Assembly: GCF_014646255.1 (NCBI RefSeq)
Contig: NZ_BMNC01000005.1
Location: 1-64,000 of the forward strand
Source of the DNA: Lentzea pudingi
Lineage (GTDB): Bacteria > Actinomycetota > Actinomycetes > Mycobacteriales > Pseudonocardiaceae
Reading direction: 5' to 3'
DNA length: 64,000 nucleotides
Part shown: positions 18,241-26,994 of the stretch, one piece after another
Numbering within the stretch: position 1 is the stretch's first letter
How the letters are laid out: each line of letters opens with the position of its first letter
Notes under the pieces: generated by a model
Seen by the model: the letters and a program-made list of their open reading frames with translations, nothing else
Databases searched by the model: none
Told to the model about the DNA's origin: nothing
Position numbers and translations under genes: made by a program

Positions 18241-19368
18241 ATGACCCAGACCGCCGATCCGACCTCGTTGGTGCTTCCCGCCGAGCTCAAGCCGTCTGAC
18301 GGCCGCTTCGGCTGTGGACCGTCCAAGGTGCGTCCCGAGGCCGTCGCGGCCCTCGCGTCCGAGGGCGCGGCCCTGCTCGGCACGTCGCACCGGCAGAAGC
18401 CCGTCAAGAACCTCGTCGGCCGCGTCCGCTCCGGACTGCGCGAGTTGTTCCAGCTGCCGGACGGCTACGAGGTCGTGCTCGGCAACGGTGGCACCACCGC
18501 GTTCTGGGACGCGGCGTCGTTCGGCCTGGTCCGCGAGACCGCGCAGCACTTCACCAACGGTGAGTTCTCCTCCAAGTTCGCGAAGGTCACGCAGACCGCG
18601 CCGTTCCTGAAGGACTCGCTGGTCACCAAGGCCGAACCGGGCACCACGCCCGAGCTCTTCTACGCCGAGGGCGCCGACCTGGTCGGCTGGGCGCAGAACG
18701 AGACCTCGACCGGTGTCGCGATGCCCGTCACGCGCATCGAGGGCTCCGGTGACGCGCTGATCGCGATCGACGCGACGTCCGCCGCCGGTGGCCTGCCGGT
18801 CAAGGCCGAGGACTTCGACGTCTACTACTTCGCGCCGCAGAAGTCGTTCGCGAGCGACGGTGGTCTGTGGCTCGCGCTCATGTCGCCCGCGGCTCTCCAG
18901 CGCGTCGACGAGCTCAAGGACCGCTGGGTGCCGGAGTTCCTGTCGCTGCCGACCGCGCTCGACAACTCCACCAAGGACCAGACGTACAACACGCCGTCGG
19001 TCGCCACGCTCTTCCTGCTGGCGCACCAGATCGACTGGATCAACGGCAACGGTGGCCTCGACTGGTCCGTCGCGCGGACCAAGGACTCTTCGGACCGCCT
19101 CTACACCTGGGCCGAGAAGACCGCGTACACCACGCCGTACGTCGAGAAGGCCACCGACCGCTCGCAGGTCGTCGGCACGATCGACTTCTCCGACGAGGTC
19201 GACGCCGCCGTCGTGGCGAAGGTGTTGCGCGCCAACGGCATCGTGGACGTCGAGCCGTACCGCAAGCTCGGCAAGAACCAGCTGCGCGTCGCGATGTTCC
19301 CGGCCATCGAGCCGAACGACGTCACGATCCTCACGCAGGCGATCGACTGGGTCGTCGGCCAGCTCTGA
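18241..19368 (+). CDS. serC: Phosphoserine transaminase
   Basis: A 375-aa PLP enzyme that converts 3-phosphohydroxypyruvate and glutamate to phosphoserine in serine biosynthesis. It matches the actinobacterial SerC branch: KPSDGRFGCGPSKVRPEA, LLGTSHRQKPVKNLVG, GNGGTTAFWDAASFGLV, and the PLP Lys in YYFAPQKSFASDGGLW. GGAGG lies about 8 nt before the ATG. The preceding 272 bp hold no convincing gene. An SD-like AGGAGG followed by a three-codon ORF (ATG ATC AAC TAG at 18095-18106) is probably chance. A strong hairpin terminator follows. Confidence 0.95.
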   Translation: MTQTADPTSLVLPAELKPSDGRFGCGPSKVRPEAVAALASEGAALLGTSHRQKPVKNLVGRVRSGLRELFQLPDGYEVVLGNGGTTAFWDAASFGLVRETAQHFTNGEFSSKFAKVTQTAPFLKDSLVTKAEPGTTPELFYAEGADLVGWAQNETSTGVAMPVTRIEGSGDALIAIDATSAAGGLPVKAEDFDVYYFAPQKSFASDGGLWLALMSPAALQRVDELKDRWVPEFLSLPTALDNSTKDQTYNTPSVATLFLLAHQIDWINGNGGLDWSVARTKDSSDRLYTWAEKTAYTTPYVEKATDRSQVVGTIDFSDEVDAAVVAKVLRANGIVDVEPYRKLGKNQLRVAMFPAIEPNDVTILTQAIDWVVGQL

Positions 19369-19388
19369 CCTACAGCTGAAGACAGCAA

Positions 19389-19426
19389 CCTGGGGTGCAC
19401 CGAACGAGTTCTCGGTGCACCCCAGG
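19389..19426. terminator. Bidirectional hairpin terminator
   Basis: A perfect 15-bp stem (CCTGGGGTGCACCGA at 19389-19403 with its complement at 19412-19426), 8-nt loop, then GCTTTTC. It lies between the stops of serC and the convergent ABC permease and can serve both. Confidence 0.85.
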
Positions 19427-19431
19427 GCTTT

Positions 19432-20577
19432 TCAGGCGAGTGCTTCCGTGGGCGACTGACGTGCCGCCCGCACCGCGGGATAGACGCCGGCGATGGCGCC
19501 GATGAGGATCGCCGAGCCCACTCCCCCGAGCAGGGCCGGCCACGGCAGTGCCGCGGGCCATTGCTGACTGATCGAATATCCGGCCGTGACCGCGATTCCC
19601 ACGATCACGCCGACCAGTCCGCCAAGACCGGACAACAACACCGACTCGGTGAGGAACTGCCACCGGATCTGCCGCCGGGTCGCCCCGAGCGCCCGCCGCA
19701 GTCCGATCTCCCTGCGCCGTTCCAGCACCGAGATCACCATCGTGTTCGCCACGCCGACGCCACCCACCAACAACGCGACTCCGCCCAAGCCCAGGAACAG
19801 CGCGTTGTAGGAACTCTCGGCCAGCTGCTGCGCCTCCAGCGCGTCAGAGGGCCGGGAAACCTTGACCTCGTTGGACTTCTGCGGGTTCAGCGTCGGGCCG
19901 AGCAGGTTGCGGACGTTCTCGACCTGTTCCGGGGACGTCCGCACGTAGACCGTGTTCGCGTTGCCTTCGAACCCGAAGGCCTCCTTGGCCGCGTCCCAGC
20001 CGATCAGCACGGACCTGTCGATCTCCGGCGAGAGCGGCAGCGGCCCGAGGATGCCGACGACGGTGAACCACTGCCCGTCGATCCACAGCTGCACACCGGG
20101 CTTGTCCACACCCAGACGTGCCGCCGCGGTGCCCCCGAGCACCACCGACTTCTCGCCCGACGACAGCCAGCGGCCGGCGCGGACCTCGGCGTCCAGCACC
20201 TTCAGCAGGTCCTGCTCCGCCGCCTGCACCTGCAGGCCGAGCGTGTCACTCGACGGCACGAGGTCGTTCTTGCGAGCGTTCGCGGAGATCTTGCCCGTCG
20301 CACTGGCCGACGACACCGCGCCGATCCGCTTGGCCATCGGCACCGCCGTCTCCGGCAGCTTCGCGTCCTGGCCGAAGAAGTCCTGGCCGGGCGCGGCGGT
20401 GAGGAGGTTGGTGCCCAGCTTGGACATCTTCGCCGAGAGGGCCGCGGCGCTGGAGGCCGGGATGCCGACGACCGCGACCACGGCGGCGATGCCGATGGCG
20501 ATGCCCAGTGCGGACAGCACCGCGCGGATCGGGCGGGTCCGCATGCCGAAGAAGCCGAGGCGCAGCAGGTCGATCAC
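19432..20577 (-). CDS. MacB-like ABC permease (FtsX family)
   Basis: A 381-aa membrane protein. One N-terminal helix (RAVLSALGIAIGIAAVVAVV), a large extracytoplasmic MacB_PCD domain (about residues 45-240), and three C-terminal helices including LGLGGVALLVGGVGVANTMV and the motif VLERRREIGLRRALGATRRQI typical of MacB/FtsX. The GTG at 20577 overlaps the ATPase stop by 4 bp. With the ATPase and adaptor it makes a tripartite-style efflux or mechanotransmission module. Confidence 0.92.
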   Translation of the reverse strand: MIDLLRLGFFGMRTRPIRAVLSALGIAIGIAAVVAVVGIPASSAAALSAKMSKLGTNLLTAAPGQDFFGQDAKLPETAVPMAKRIGAVSSASATGKISANARKNDLVPSSDTLGLQVQAAEQDLLKVLDAEVRAGRWLSSGEKSVVLGGTAAARLGVDKPGVQLWIDGQWFTVVGILGPLPLSPEIDRSVLIGWDAAKEAFGFEGNANTVYVRTSPEQVENVRNLLGPTLNPQKSNEVKVSRPSDALEAQQLAESSYNALFLGLGGVALLVGGVGVANTMVISVLERRREIGLRRALGATRRQIRWQFLTESVLLSGLGGLVGVIVGIAVTAGYSISQQWPAALPWPALLGGVGSAILIGAIAGVYPAVRAARQSPTEALA

Positions 20578-21224
20578 ACGATCACCCCGTCGCGGACCTC
20601 GACGCGACGCGGAGCCCACGCCGCGATGTCCCGGTCGTGCGTGATCATCACGATCGTCGTGCCGTCGGAGTTGAGGCTCTCCAACAACTCCAGCACGCCC
20701 GCGCCGTTCTTCGTGTCCAGGTTGCCGGTCGGTTCGTCGGCCAGCAGGATCCCCGGCGTGTTCACCACGGCCCGTGCGATCGCGACTCGCTGGCGTTCAC
20801 CACCGGACAGCTCGTGCGGCTTGTGCAGCGCGCGGTGGATCAGGCCGACCCTGTCCAAAGCGGACATCGCCATGGACCGCCGCTTCGACCGGGGCACACC
20901 GGCGTAGACGAGGCCCGCGGCCACGTTCTCGATCGCGGACAGTCCCTCGGTGAGGAAGAACTGCTGGAACACGAACCCGATCGTGCGTGCCCGCAGCGCG
21001 GACAGGGCGTTGTCGGACAGGGTGGAGATGTCGTTGCCGTCGATCTCGACCTTGCCGGCGGTGGGCTTGTCGAGCGTGCCCATCAGGTGCAGCAGCGTCG
21101 ACTTCCCCGAGCCGGACGGTCCCACGATCGCGAGCATCTCCCCGCCCCCGACGGTCAGGGAGACGTCGCGCAACGCCTGTACGCCGCCGGGATACGTCCG
21201 GCTCGCGTGGTCGACGGTGATCAC
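20574..21224 (-). CDS. MacB/LolD-type ABC ATPase
   Basis: A 216-aa ATPase with Walker A GPSGSGKSTLLHLMGTLD, signature LSGGERQRVAIARA, Walker B ILLADEPTGNLD and H-loop VMITHDRDIA. The sequence GTLDKPTAG is characteristic of the MacB/LolD/FtsE group. The ATG at 21224 overlaps the adaptor stop by 4 bp. Confidence 0.93.
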   Translation of the reverse strand: MITVDHASRTYPGGVQALRDVSLTVGGGEMLAIVGPSGSGKSTLLHLMGTLDKPTAGKVEIDGNDISTLSDNALSALRARTIGFVFQQFFLTEGLSAIENVAAGLVYAGVPRSKRRSMAMSALDRVGLIHRALHKPHELSGGERQRVAIARAVVNTPGILLADEPTGNLDTKNGAGVLELLESLNSDGTTIVMITHDRDIAAWAPRRVEVRDGVIV

Positions 21225-22273
21225 TCGGTGGTCACCACCTTCATACCCTCGCGCAGGCCCTCGCCCTGCACCTCGACCTGGCCCTTGGCGAAGATCCCGA
21301 CGGTGACCGGGATGGTCTTGCCGTCGTCGGTCACGACGCCGTAGCCGCCCTCGTTCAACGCGAGGAGCGCACCGATCGGGACCGCGAGCACGTTCTGCTT
21401 CTTCGCCACCGTGAACAGCGCGGTGACGCTGCCGCCCTCGACGCCCTCGACGGCCTTGGGGTCGTCGACCGCGATGGTGAGGACGATCTTCGGCTTCTGG
21501 CCCTGGTTCGGGTCGCCGGGATTGCGGGTCGTGCCGGAGATCGTGCCGGTGGTGGGTTTGCCGCCAGTGATCGACAGCTCGACCTTCTCGCCCACCTTGG
21601 CAAGGCGCTGCTTGGACTGCTCCAGCTCGACGGTCACGGCGCGTTCGGTGCCGGTGACCTTCATCAGGTCGCCGCCGGCGGGAGCGCCGAGCTGGCCGGT
21701 CAGCGACGAGACGCGCAGCGCACCGGGCTGGACGATCACGTCACCGGAGGCGAGTTTCCCCGTCTGCTCGAGGCCGTTGGCCTTCTGCCACTTCTTCAGC
21801 GCGGTGGCCGTGTAGTAGGTGAACTTCTCGTCGGGGGCACCGAAGTCCTTGAACCCCAGAGCGGCGAGGTTCTCCTCCACCACCTTGACATCGGGTCCGT
21901 TCGACATGCCCGACTCGAGGTCGCGGAAGAGCGGCATCGTTCCGTAGAACAACGGCACCGGTTTGGCGTCCGACCAGAACACCGGCTTGCCCTGCTCGAT
22001 GACATCGCCCTGCTTCGGCAACCCGGTGACGGTGCCGCTTTTCCGGCTGGCCAGCGCTCGTTCCGCCCCGAAGCCGAGCTGGCCGGTCACCGACTGCTGG
22101 TCCGCGAGGTTCGTCTTCTTGACCTGCGTCGTCTTCGACGGAGCGTTCTGCAACGGTGCGGCGTTGGCCTGGTTGGACGCGATTCTCGTGAGCACCACGA
22201 CCCCGCCGGTGCCGAGCACCACCGCGGCGACGAGCACGGCGATGAGGATCTTCCTGTTCATCTGGCGCTTCAT
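21221..22273 (-). CDS. Efflux adaptor with peptidoglycan-binding domain
   Basis: A 350-aa HlyD/MacA-like membrane-fusion subunit. An N-terminal anchor helix (KILIAVLVAAVVLGTGGVVVL) leads to a biotinyl-lipoyl-like segment. Residues about 130-170 form a PG_binding_1 domain (VEENLAALGF, TATALKKWQKANGL), and C-terminal beta-barrel and membrane-proximal parts include VEGGSVTALFTVAKKQNVLAVPIGALLALNEGG. In Gram-positives this type links the MacB-like permease to the cell wall. It overlaps the upstream lipoprotein by 4 bp. Confidence 0.87.
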   Translation of the reverse strand: MKRQMNRKILIAVLVAAVVLGTGGVVVLTRIASNQANAAPLQNAPSKTTQVKKTNLADQQSVTGQLGFGAERALASRKSGTVTGLPKQGDVIEQGKPVFWSDAKPVPLFYGTMPLFRDLESGMSNGPDVKVVEENLAALGFKDFGAPDEKFTYYTATALKKWQKANGLEQTGKLASGDVIVQPGALRVSSLTGQLGAPAGGDLMKVTGTERAVTVELEQSKQRLAKVGEKVELSITGGKPTTGTISGTTRNPGDPNQGQKPKIVLTIAVDDPKAVEGVEGGSVTALFTVAKKQNVLAVPIGALLALNEGGYGVVTDDGKTIPVTVGIFAKGQVEVQGEGLREGMKVVTTE

Positions 22274-22767
22274 CCGATGGGCCTCGTCGCCACCATGCCG
22301 TCACCGAGGCCGCAGTCCTTCATGTCCTGCTTGACCTTGTCGTCCTCCATGTCCGGCAGCTCGATCGACTCGGCCGCGCCGCCGCCCTCGAACTTCGGGT
22401 CAGGCCAGTTGTAACCCCTGTCCCGCATGCACTTCGCCTGCTGGCGCATCTTGTCCTGCTCCTCCGGCGACGGCGGCTTGAACTCGCCGCCGTTGGGCAG
22501 GTGCTGCTTGCAGGCCTCGTGGGCGGTCTTCATCTTGCCCTCGTCGATGGACGAGGCGTCGCCGCCGGGCATCGCCTCGATCACGATGCCGCCACCGTCC
22601 TCGCTGGTCTTCGGGTCCGGCATGTCGATGCCGTTCTCCCGCATGCACTGGGCGAACTTGACCATGTCCCCCTTCTCGTCCTTCTTCGCGTCGGCCGGCT
22701 GGTCCTTCGAGCCGCACGCGGTGAGCGCCAGGAGCAGACCCAGCAGCACTGCGATGGTGGATTTCAT
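22270..22767 (-). CDS. Cys-rich lipoprotein with duplicated CMR-PDP motif
   Basis: A 165-aa lipoprotein and the first gene of the efflux operon. Signal peptide MKSTIAVLLGLLLALTAC with lipobox LTAC. The mature part holds an internal duplication: FAQCMRENGIDMPDPK and QAKCMRDRGYNWPDPK, each followed by a Gly-rich stretch, and a further Cys pair in HEACKQHLP and KDCGLG. Four non-lipid Cys may form two disulfides. Similar lipoproteins recur beside MacB-like exporters in actinobacteria. It may be an extracellular sensor or substrate-binding accessory. Confidence 0.82.
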   Translation of the reverse strand: MKSTIAVLLGLLLALTACGSKDQPADAKKDEKGDMVKFAQCMRENGIDMPDPKTSEDGGGIVIEAMPGGDASSIDEGKMKTAHEACKQHLPNGGEFKPPSPEEQDKMRQQAKCMRDRGYNWPDPKFEGGGAAESIELPDMEDDKVKQDMKDCGLGDGMVATRPIG

Positions 22768-22856
22768 GGGGACAGGTCTACGGAGGGCGTCATTCGGCGG
22801 CGTTAAGCGAAAGGCCTTATCCGGCGCTTATGCCCGTTGCGCGGAAAATAGGCGTC

Positions 22857-23516
22857 ATGCGTGTGCTGGTGGTCGAGGACGAACAGCTGCTCGCGGACAC
22901 GATCGCCGAGGGGCTGCGCAGGTTCTCGATGGCGGTCGACGTCTGCTACGACGGCGAAGCGGCGTTGGAGCGGGTGGGGGTGCACGCGTACGACGTCGTG
23001 GTGCTCGACCGGGATCTACCTCTCGTGCACGGTGACGAGGTGTGCAAGGCGGTGCACGCGACCGGTGGCGAGGCACGGGTGCTGATGCTGACGGCAGCGG
23101 CTGAAGTGGACGACCGGGTGGCCGGGCTCGGGCTCGGTGCCGACGACTACCTGACCAAGCCGTTCGCGTTCGCCGAGCTCGTGGCCCGCGTGCAGGCGCT
23201 GGGCCGGCGGGCTCGTCCTGCCCTGCCGCCCGTGCTCCAACGTGCGGGCGTGACGCTCGACCTGCCGCGGCACCAGGCGTCGCGGGACGGGACGTTCCTG
23301 CCGCTGTCCCCCAAGGAGTTCGCCGTGCTGGAGGTGCTGATGCGGGCGGAGGGCAACGTGGTGAGTCCCGAGGAGCTGCTGGAGAAGGCCTGGGACGAGC
23401 ACGCGGACCCGTTCACCAACGCCGTGCGGGTGGCGGTGATGACGTTGCGCCGCAAGCTGGGTGCGCCGCAGGTCATCCAGACCGTGCCCGGCGCCGGCTA
23501 CCGGTTCGGCTCATGA
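22857..23516 (+). CDS. OmpR-family response regulator
   Basis: A 219-aa regulator. Receiver domain starts MRVLVVEDEQLL, with the phosphoacceptor Asp in VVLDRDLPLVHG and Lys in DYLTKPFAFAEL. The C-terminal winged helix is of OmpR type (LPLSPKEFAVLEVLMRAEGN, VRVAVMTLRRKLG, IQTVPGAGYRFGS). The ATG at 22857 is chosen by the family N-terminus. It is divergent from the efflux operon across 89 bp, so it likely controls that operon. Confidence 0.93.
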   Translation: MRVLVVEDEQLLADTIAEGLRRFSMAVDVCYDGEAALERVGVHAYDVVVLDRDLPLVHGDEVCKAVHATGGEARVLMLTAAAEVDDRVAGLGLGADDYLTKPFAFAELVARVQALGRRARPALPPVLQRAGVTLDLPRHQASRDGTFLPLSPKEFAVLEVLMRAEGNVVSPEELLEKAWDEHADPFTNAVRVAVMTLRRKLGAPQVIQTVPGAGYRFGS

Positions 23517-24664
23517 CGCTGCGGACCAGGCTGACGGCCTGGTACGCCGGGGTGTTCCTGATCGCGGGCATCGCGCTGGTCGGGCTCAACTACTGGTTCC
23601 TCGCCGACTGGGTCGTGCCCGCCGCAGGGGTGGCGGCGGCCCCGGTCGGCGGCACGGCGGTGCAGCGCACGGTCCCGTTGGAGACCATGCAGACGCTGGA
23701 GGTGTCGTCGCTGCCCGCCGACGCCGTCGTGTGGTCACCCGCGGCGGTCAAGTCGGACGTCATGACCACTGTGCTGTGGCAGTCCGCGATCGCGCTCGTG
23801 GTCGCGGCGATCATCGCCGTCTGGCTCGGCTGGGTCGTGGCCGGACGGGTGCTGGCGCCGCTGCACTCGATCACCTCGACCGCGCACCGGCTGGAGGCCG
23901 AACGGCTCGACCAGCGGATCGAGCTGGACGGGCCGCCGGACGAGCTCAAGGAGCTCGCGGACACCTTCGATGGCATGCTCGACCGGCTCGCGTCGTCGTT
24001 CGACAGCCAGAAGCGGTTCGTCGCGAACGCCTCGCACGAGCTGCGCACGCCGCTGGCCGTGCAACGGACGTTGATCGAGGTGGCGCTCGGCGCTCCGGAC
24101 GCGTCCGACGACATCCGCCGTCTCGGAGCGCACCTGCTCGACACGAACGAACGAAGCGAGAAGCTCATCGACGGGCTGTTGTTGCTCGCTCGCAGTGACC
24201 GCGGGCTCGCCACGCGTGAGCTGGTGTGGCTGGACGAGGTCATCGACGACGAAATCGAGTCCTGTGAGGCTCTGGCGGCGGAGAAAAAGGTCACGTTTGC
24301 AGTTCGCACTCGCCGGTATCTGGTGGACGGCGACCCGGTCCTACTTGCCCACCTCGTCGGCAACCTGTTGCGCAACGCCCTTCTCTACAACAAGCCGGGG
24401 GGCACCGTCTCGGTCGAGCTTGATCGAGAACTCACCGTCACGAACACCGGTCCCACCGTGCCTGCCCAGGCGGTACCCGGCTTGTTCGAGCCCTTTCGAC
24501 GTCTGCGCGACCGCACCGGGACGGCCGGATCGGGCCTCGGGCTGTCGATCGTGCAGTCCGTGGCGCGCGCTCATCAGGGTTCGGCGAAGGCTCGTCCGAA
24601 CGGGGGAGGAGGCCTGGTGGTCCAGGTGAACCTTCCGGAAACGGGCGTGCGGCAACCCTCGTGA
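23513..24664 (+). CDS. Sensor histidine kinase
   Basis: A 383-aa kinase with TM1 near residues 10-35, an extracytoplasmic segment of about 50 residues, and TM2 (SAIALVVAAIIAVWLGWVVAG). Then HAMP, HisKA box NASHELRTPLAVQRT, and HATPase_c with N box LVGNLLRNALLYN and G box GTAGSGLGLSIVQSVARAH. It overlaps the regulator gene by 4 bp. Probable stimulus: cell-envelope stress linked to the divergent efflux genes. Confidence 0.92.
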   Translation: MTLRTRLTAWYAGVFLIAGIALVGLNYWFLADWVVPAAGVAAAPVGGTAVQRTVPLETMQTLEVSSLPADAVVWSPAAVKSDVMTTVLWQSAIALVVAAIIAVWLGWVVAGRVLAPLHSITSTAHRLEAERLDQRIELDGPPDELKELADTFDGMLDRLASSFDSQKRFVANASHELRTPLAVQRTLIEVALGAPDASDDIRRLGAHLLDTNERSEKLIDGLLLLARSDRGLATRELVWLDEVIDDEIESCEALAAEKKVTFAVRTRRYLVDGDPVLLAHLVGNLLRNALLYNKPGGTVSVELDRELTVTNTGPTVPAQAVPGLFEPFRRLRDRTGTAGSGLGLSIVQSVARAHQGSAKARPNGGGGLVVQVNLPETGVRQPS

Positions 24665-24765
24665 ACTGGCAAGATCACGTAGAGATATCGGCGAGTCTCC
24701 CACTCATCGGCGACTCGTTGTCCTAACGTTGTCTGCTGGCGAGGTGCGGATTCAGGGAGGCCACG

Positions 24766-25704
24766 ATGCGAGCGCTGCGAGTCATCGGGCTCGACGAGGA
24801 CGGCAAGTCCGTCATCCTCGAGGACCCCGAAAACCGCGGCGAGCGCTTCACGCTCCCCGCGGACGAGCGTCTTCGGGCGGCCCTGCGTGGTGATCTGGCG
24901 CGCCTCGGCCAGATGCAGATCGAGTCCGGCGAGGCCCAGATGCGGCCGCGCGAGATCCAGGCGCGCATCCGTGCCGGCGAGTCGATCGAGCAGGTCGCGG
25001 CCGCCTCGGGCATGCAGGTCCACCGCATCGAGCGCTTCGCCTACCCCGTTCTGCTGGAGCGTTCGCGCACGGCGGACCTGGCCCAGCGCGCACACCCGGT
25101 CCGTGAGGACGGCCCGGACGTGCAGACGCTCGGTGAGGTCGTCGCGCACTCGTTCGGCCTGCGCGGACACGACCTGTCCGACACGAGGTGGGACTCGTGG
25201 AAGGGCGACGACGGCCGCTGGATCGTCCAGCTGCACTGGACGACCGGGCGTTCGGACAACCGCGCGCACTGGGCGTTCCACCCCGGTGCGCAGGGCGGCA
25301 CGGTCACGGCGCTCGACGACGTGGCCGTCGACCTGATGGACCCGAACCCGAACCGGACGCTGCGCACGGTGCGCCCGGTGACGCAGCTCGCGCGCCAGGC
25401 ACTGGAGTCGACTCCGGTCCTGCCGCCGATCCCCGTCATCGAGGAGCCCCTGCCGGTTCCCGCGCAGGCGACTGCCCCGGTGTCCGCTCCTGTCGTGGCC
25501 GAGAAGCCCGTGCAGGAGAAGCTGCCGGAGCCGGAGCCCGCTCCTGCCCCCGCTCCGCCGGCTGCACCGCCGGTGAAGAAGGAGCAGGAACCCGCTGCCG
25601 AGAAGCCGGTCCGCAAGGACCCTCCCCCGAAGAGGGGGAAGAAGAACCACCCCATCGTGCCTTCGTGGGAGGACGTTTTACTGGGCGTGCGGTCGAACCG
25701 CTGA
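24766..25704 (+). CDS. sepH: Septation protein SepH
   Basis: A 312-aa actinobacterial division protein. SepH in Streptomyces and Mycobacterium stimulates FtsZ assembly. The DUF3071 region covers about residues 1-200: MRALRVIGLDEDGKSVIL, RPREIQARIRAGESIEQVA (HTH-like), HRIERFAYPVLLER, TRWDSWKGDDGRWIVQLHW, NRAHWAFHPGAQGGTV. The C-terminal 100 residues are Pro/Glu/Lys-rich and disordered, ending in basic PPPKRGKKNH. It stands alone after a 100-bp gap. Confidence 0.93.
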   Translation: MRALRVIGLDEDGKSVILEDPENRGERFTLPADERLRAALRGDLARLGQMQIESGEAQMRPREIQARIRAGESIEQVAAASGMQVHRIERFAYPVLLERSRTADLAQRAHPVREDGPDVQTLGEVVAHSFGLRGHDLSDTRWDSWKGDDGRWIVQLHWTTGRSDNRAHWAFHPGAQGGTVTALDDVAVDLMDPNPNRTLRTVRPVTQLARQALESTPVLPPIPVIEEPLPVPAQATAPVSAPVVAEKPVQEKLPEPEPAPAPAPPAAPPVKKEQEPAAEKPVRKDPPPKRGKKNHPIVPSWEDVLLGVRSNR

Positions 25705-25720
25705 CTGAGACGCTGACATC

Positions 25721-26089
25721 GTGGGACGTCGTGTCGCGCTGGCTGCCGGAGTGGGTGCACTCCTCGGGCTTGCCTGGTGGGGAATGTTCGAGCTCTTCGC
25801 TTCGGGCTCTGTCTGCTCGAAGGACGAGTGGGGCTGTCTCGGGGCCTTCGTGATCTCGATACCGGTCTTCGCCGTGGCGGGGTCGGTGGCGGGCGGTCTC
25901 GCACTGCGATCGCTGAAGGTGTCGCGGGCATGGCTGGTGGCCGTGCCCGCGACCCTCATGGCGGTGGTCGCGATGGTGTTGCTGCTGGGGGTGACCTTCC
26001 TGGCGTTCGCGGTGTTCGCCGCGCTGTACGCGTTGATCGCCGTGCTGACGGGCGCGCGCCGTGAAGGTCCTGTGGAGAGTTCGGCCTGA
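25721..26089 (+). CDS. Small 4-TM membrane protein, paralog 1
   Basis: A 122-aa protein with four predicted helices (VALAAGVGALLGLAWWG, FVISIPVFAVAGSVAGG, AWLVAVPATLMAVVAMVLLL and the last around FLAFAVFAALYALIA). After TM1 comes CSKDEWGCLG, two Cys probably forming an extracytoplasmic disulfide. The GTG at 25721 lies 16 bp after sepH. Function unknown. It resembles the third gene of the cluster, suggesting tandem duplication. Confidence 0.72.
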   Translation: MGRRVALAAGVGALLGLAWWGMFELFASGSVCSKDEWGCLGAFVISIPVFAVAGSVAGGLALRSLKVSRAWLVAVPATLMAVVAMVLLLGVTFLAFAVFAALYALIAVLTGARREGPVESSA

Positions 26090-26128
26090 TCGGCCCTCCG
26101 CACGCCTTGATCAGGTAGCTCTGGACGC

Positions 26129-26560
26129 ATGCTGTCGCGCACGGTCCTGGGGGCCGTCACCGGGGTGATCGCCGGCTTCGGGTTCCTGTTCACGCTGACC
26201 CTGACGGCCCGGTACTGCAACGGCGGGCCGCGCCGCGCCCTGTGCGGTGAGACCTTGTTGCTGCAGTACCCGCTCCAGTTCCTGTTCTGGGTGGCGGTGG
26301 CCGGGATGCTCGTCGTGGCAGGGTTCCGGTTCCTGCGGCAGCGACGCGGCTGGTGGGTGGCGGGGAGCGCTGCCGTGCTGTGGCTCGTGCTGGTCCTGGC
26401 CACCGGTTTCGTTGTCTACGAGCACCTCGACCTGTACCAGGCGGAACGTGGCCCCGTCCTCGTGACGGCGGCGCTGACCGCGGCGGGCGTCTCCTATGCG
26501 ATCGCGGCGTTGTGCGTCGGCCGCCCCTTGACCGGCGCGGTGGGCCGGGACGGCCGGTGA
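26129..26560 (+). CDS. Small 4-TM membrane protein, paralog 2
   Basis: A 143-aa protein with four helices. After TM1 it carries CNGGPRRALCGE, a two-Cys loop in the same place as its neighbours but with a different spacer. The loop after TM2 is basic (RFLRQRRG), fitting a cytoplasmic side. Its stop overlaps the next GTG by 4 bp. Function not recognised. Confidence 0.7.
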   Translation: MLSRTVLGAVTGVIAGFGFLFTLTLTARYCNGGPRRALCGETLLLQYPLQFLFWVAVAGMLVVAGFRFLRQRRGWWVAGSAAVLWLVLVLATGFVVYEHLDLYQAERGPVLVTAALTAAGVSYAIAALCVGRPLTGAVGRDGR

Positions 26561-26934
26561 TCCGCGTTCTGCTCGGGGCGGTGGCCGGCGCGGTCGCCGG
26601 AGTCTGCTCGACGCTGACGTTGCCGCTGCTGCTGTCGCCGCACTGCCTCGCGCAGGACGACTGGGGATGCGGTGTCTCGCGGGTCTTCACCACGGCGGTC
26701 AACGCGCTCGCCTGGGGGATCGCGGGGTGCCTGCTGCTGGCCGGGATGCTGACGCCGCTGAAACGCCCTGATGCCGGCACGGCGTTCGTGCTCGGGTGCC
26801 TGTTCTGGCCGCTGACGGCCCTCGCGCTGGCACTGCTCGGGCTGCTGCACGGCGCTCCCGGCGCGAGCGCGGTGCCGGTCCTCGCGTTCGCGGTGGCGGC
26901 CGCGGTGAGCGGGCGGAGGTGGTCGGAAACGTGA
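26557..26934 (+). CDS. Small 4-TM membrane protein, paralog 3
   Basis: A 125-aa protein that starts MIRVLLGAVAGAVAGVCSTL, then CLAQDDWGCGVS, matching the CSKDEWGCLG loop of paralog 1. Four hydrophobic segments follow. The GTG at 26557 overlaps the previous stop; the same frame is open upstream to 26353, but that part is a shadow of paralog 2. Translational coupling with paralog 2 suggests the products work together. Confidence 0.72.
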   Translation: MIRVLLGAVAGAVAGVCSTLTLPLLLSPHCLAQDDWGCGVSRVFTTAVNALAWGIAGCLLLAGMLTPLKRPDAGTAFVLGCLFWPLTALALALLGLLHGAPGASAVPVLAFAVAAAVSGRRWSET

Positions 26935-26994
26935 TGTTCGCCGTGGCAGGAGCAGGCGGCTGCACCTTGGCTCGCGCGGTGGCCGCTGGTTACG

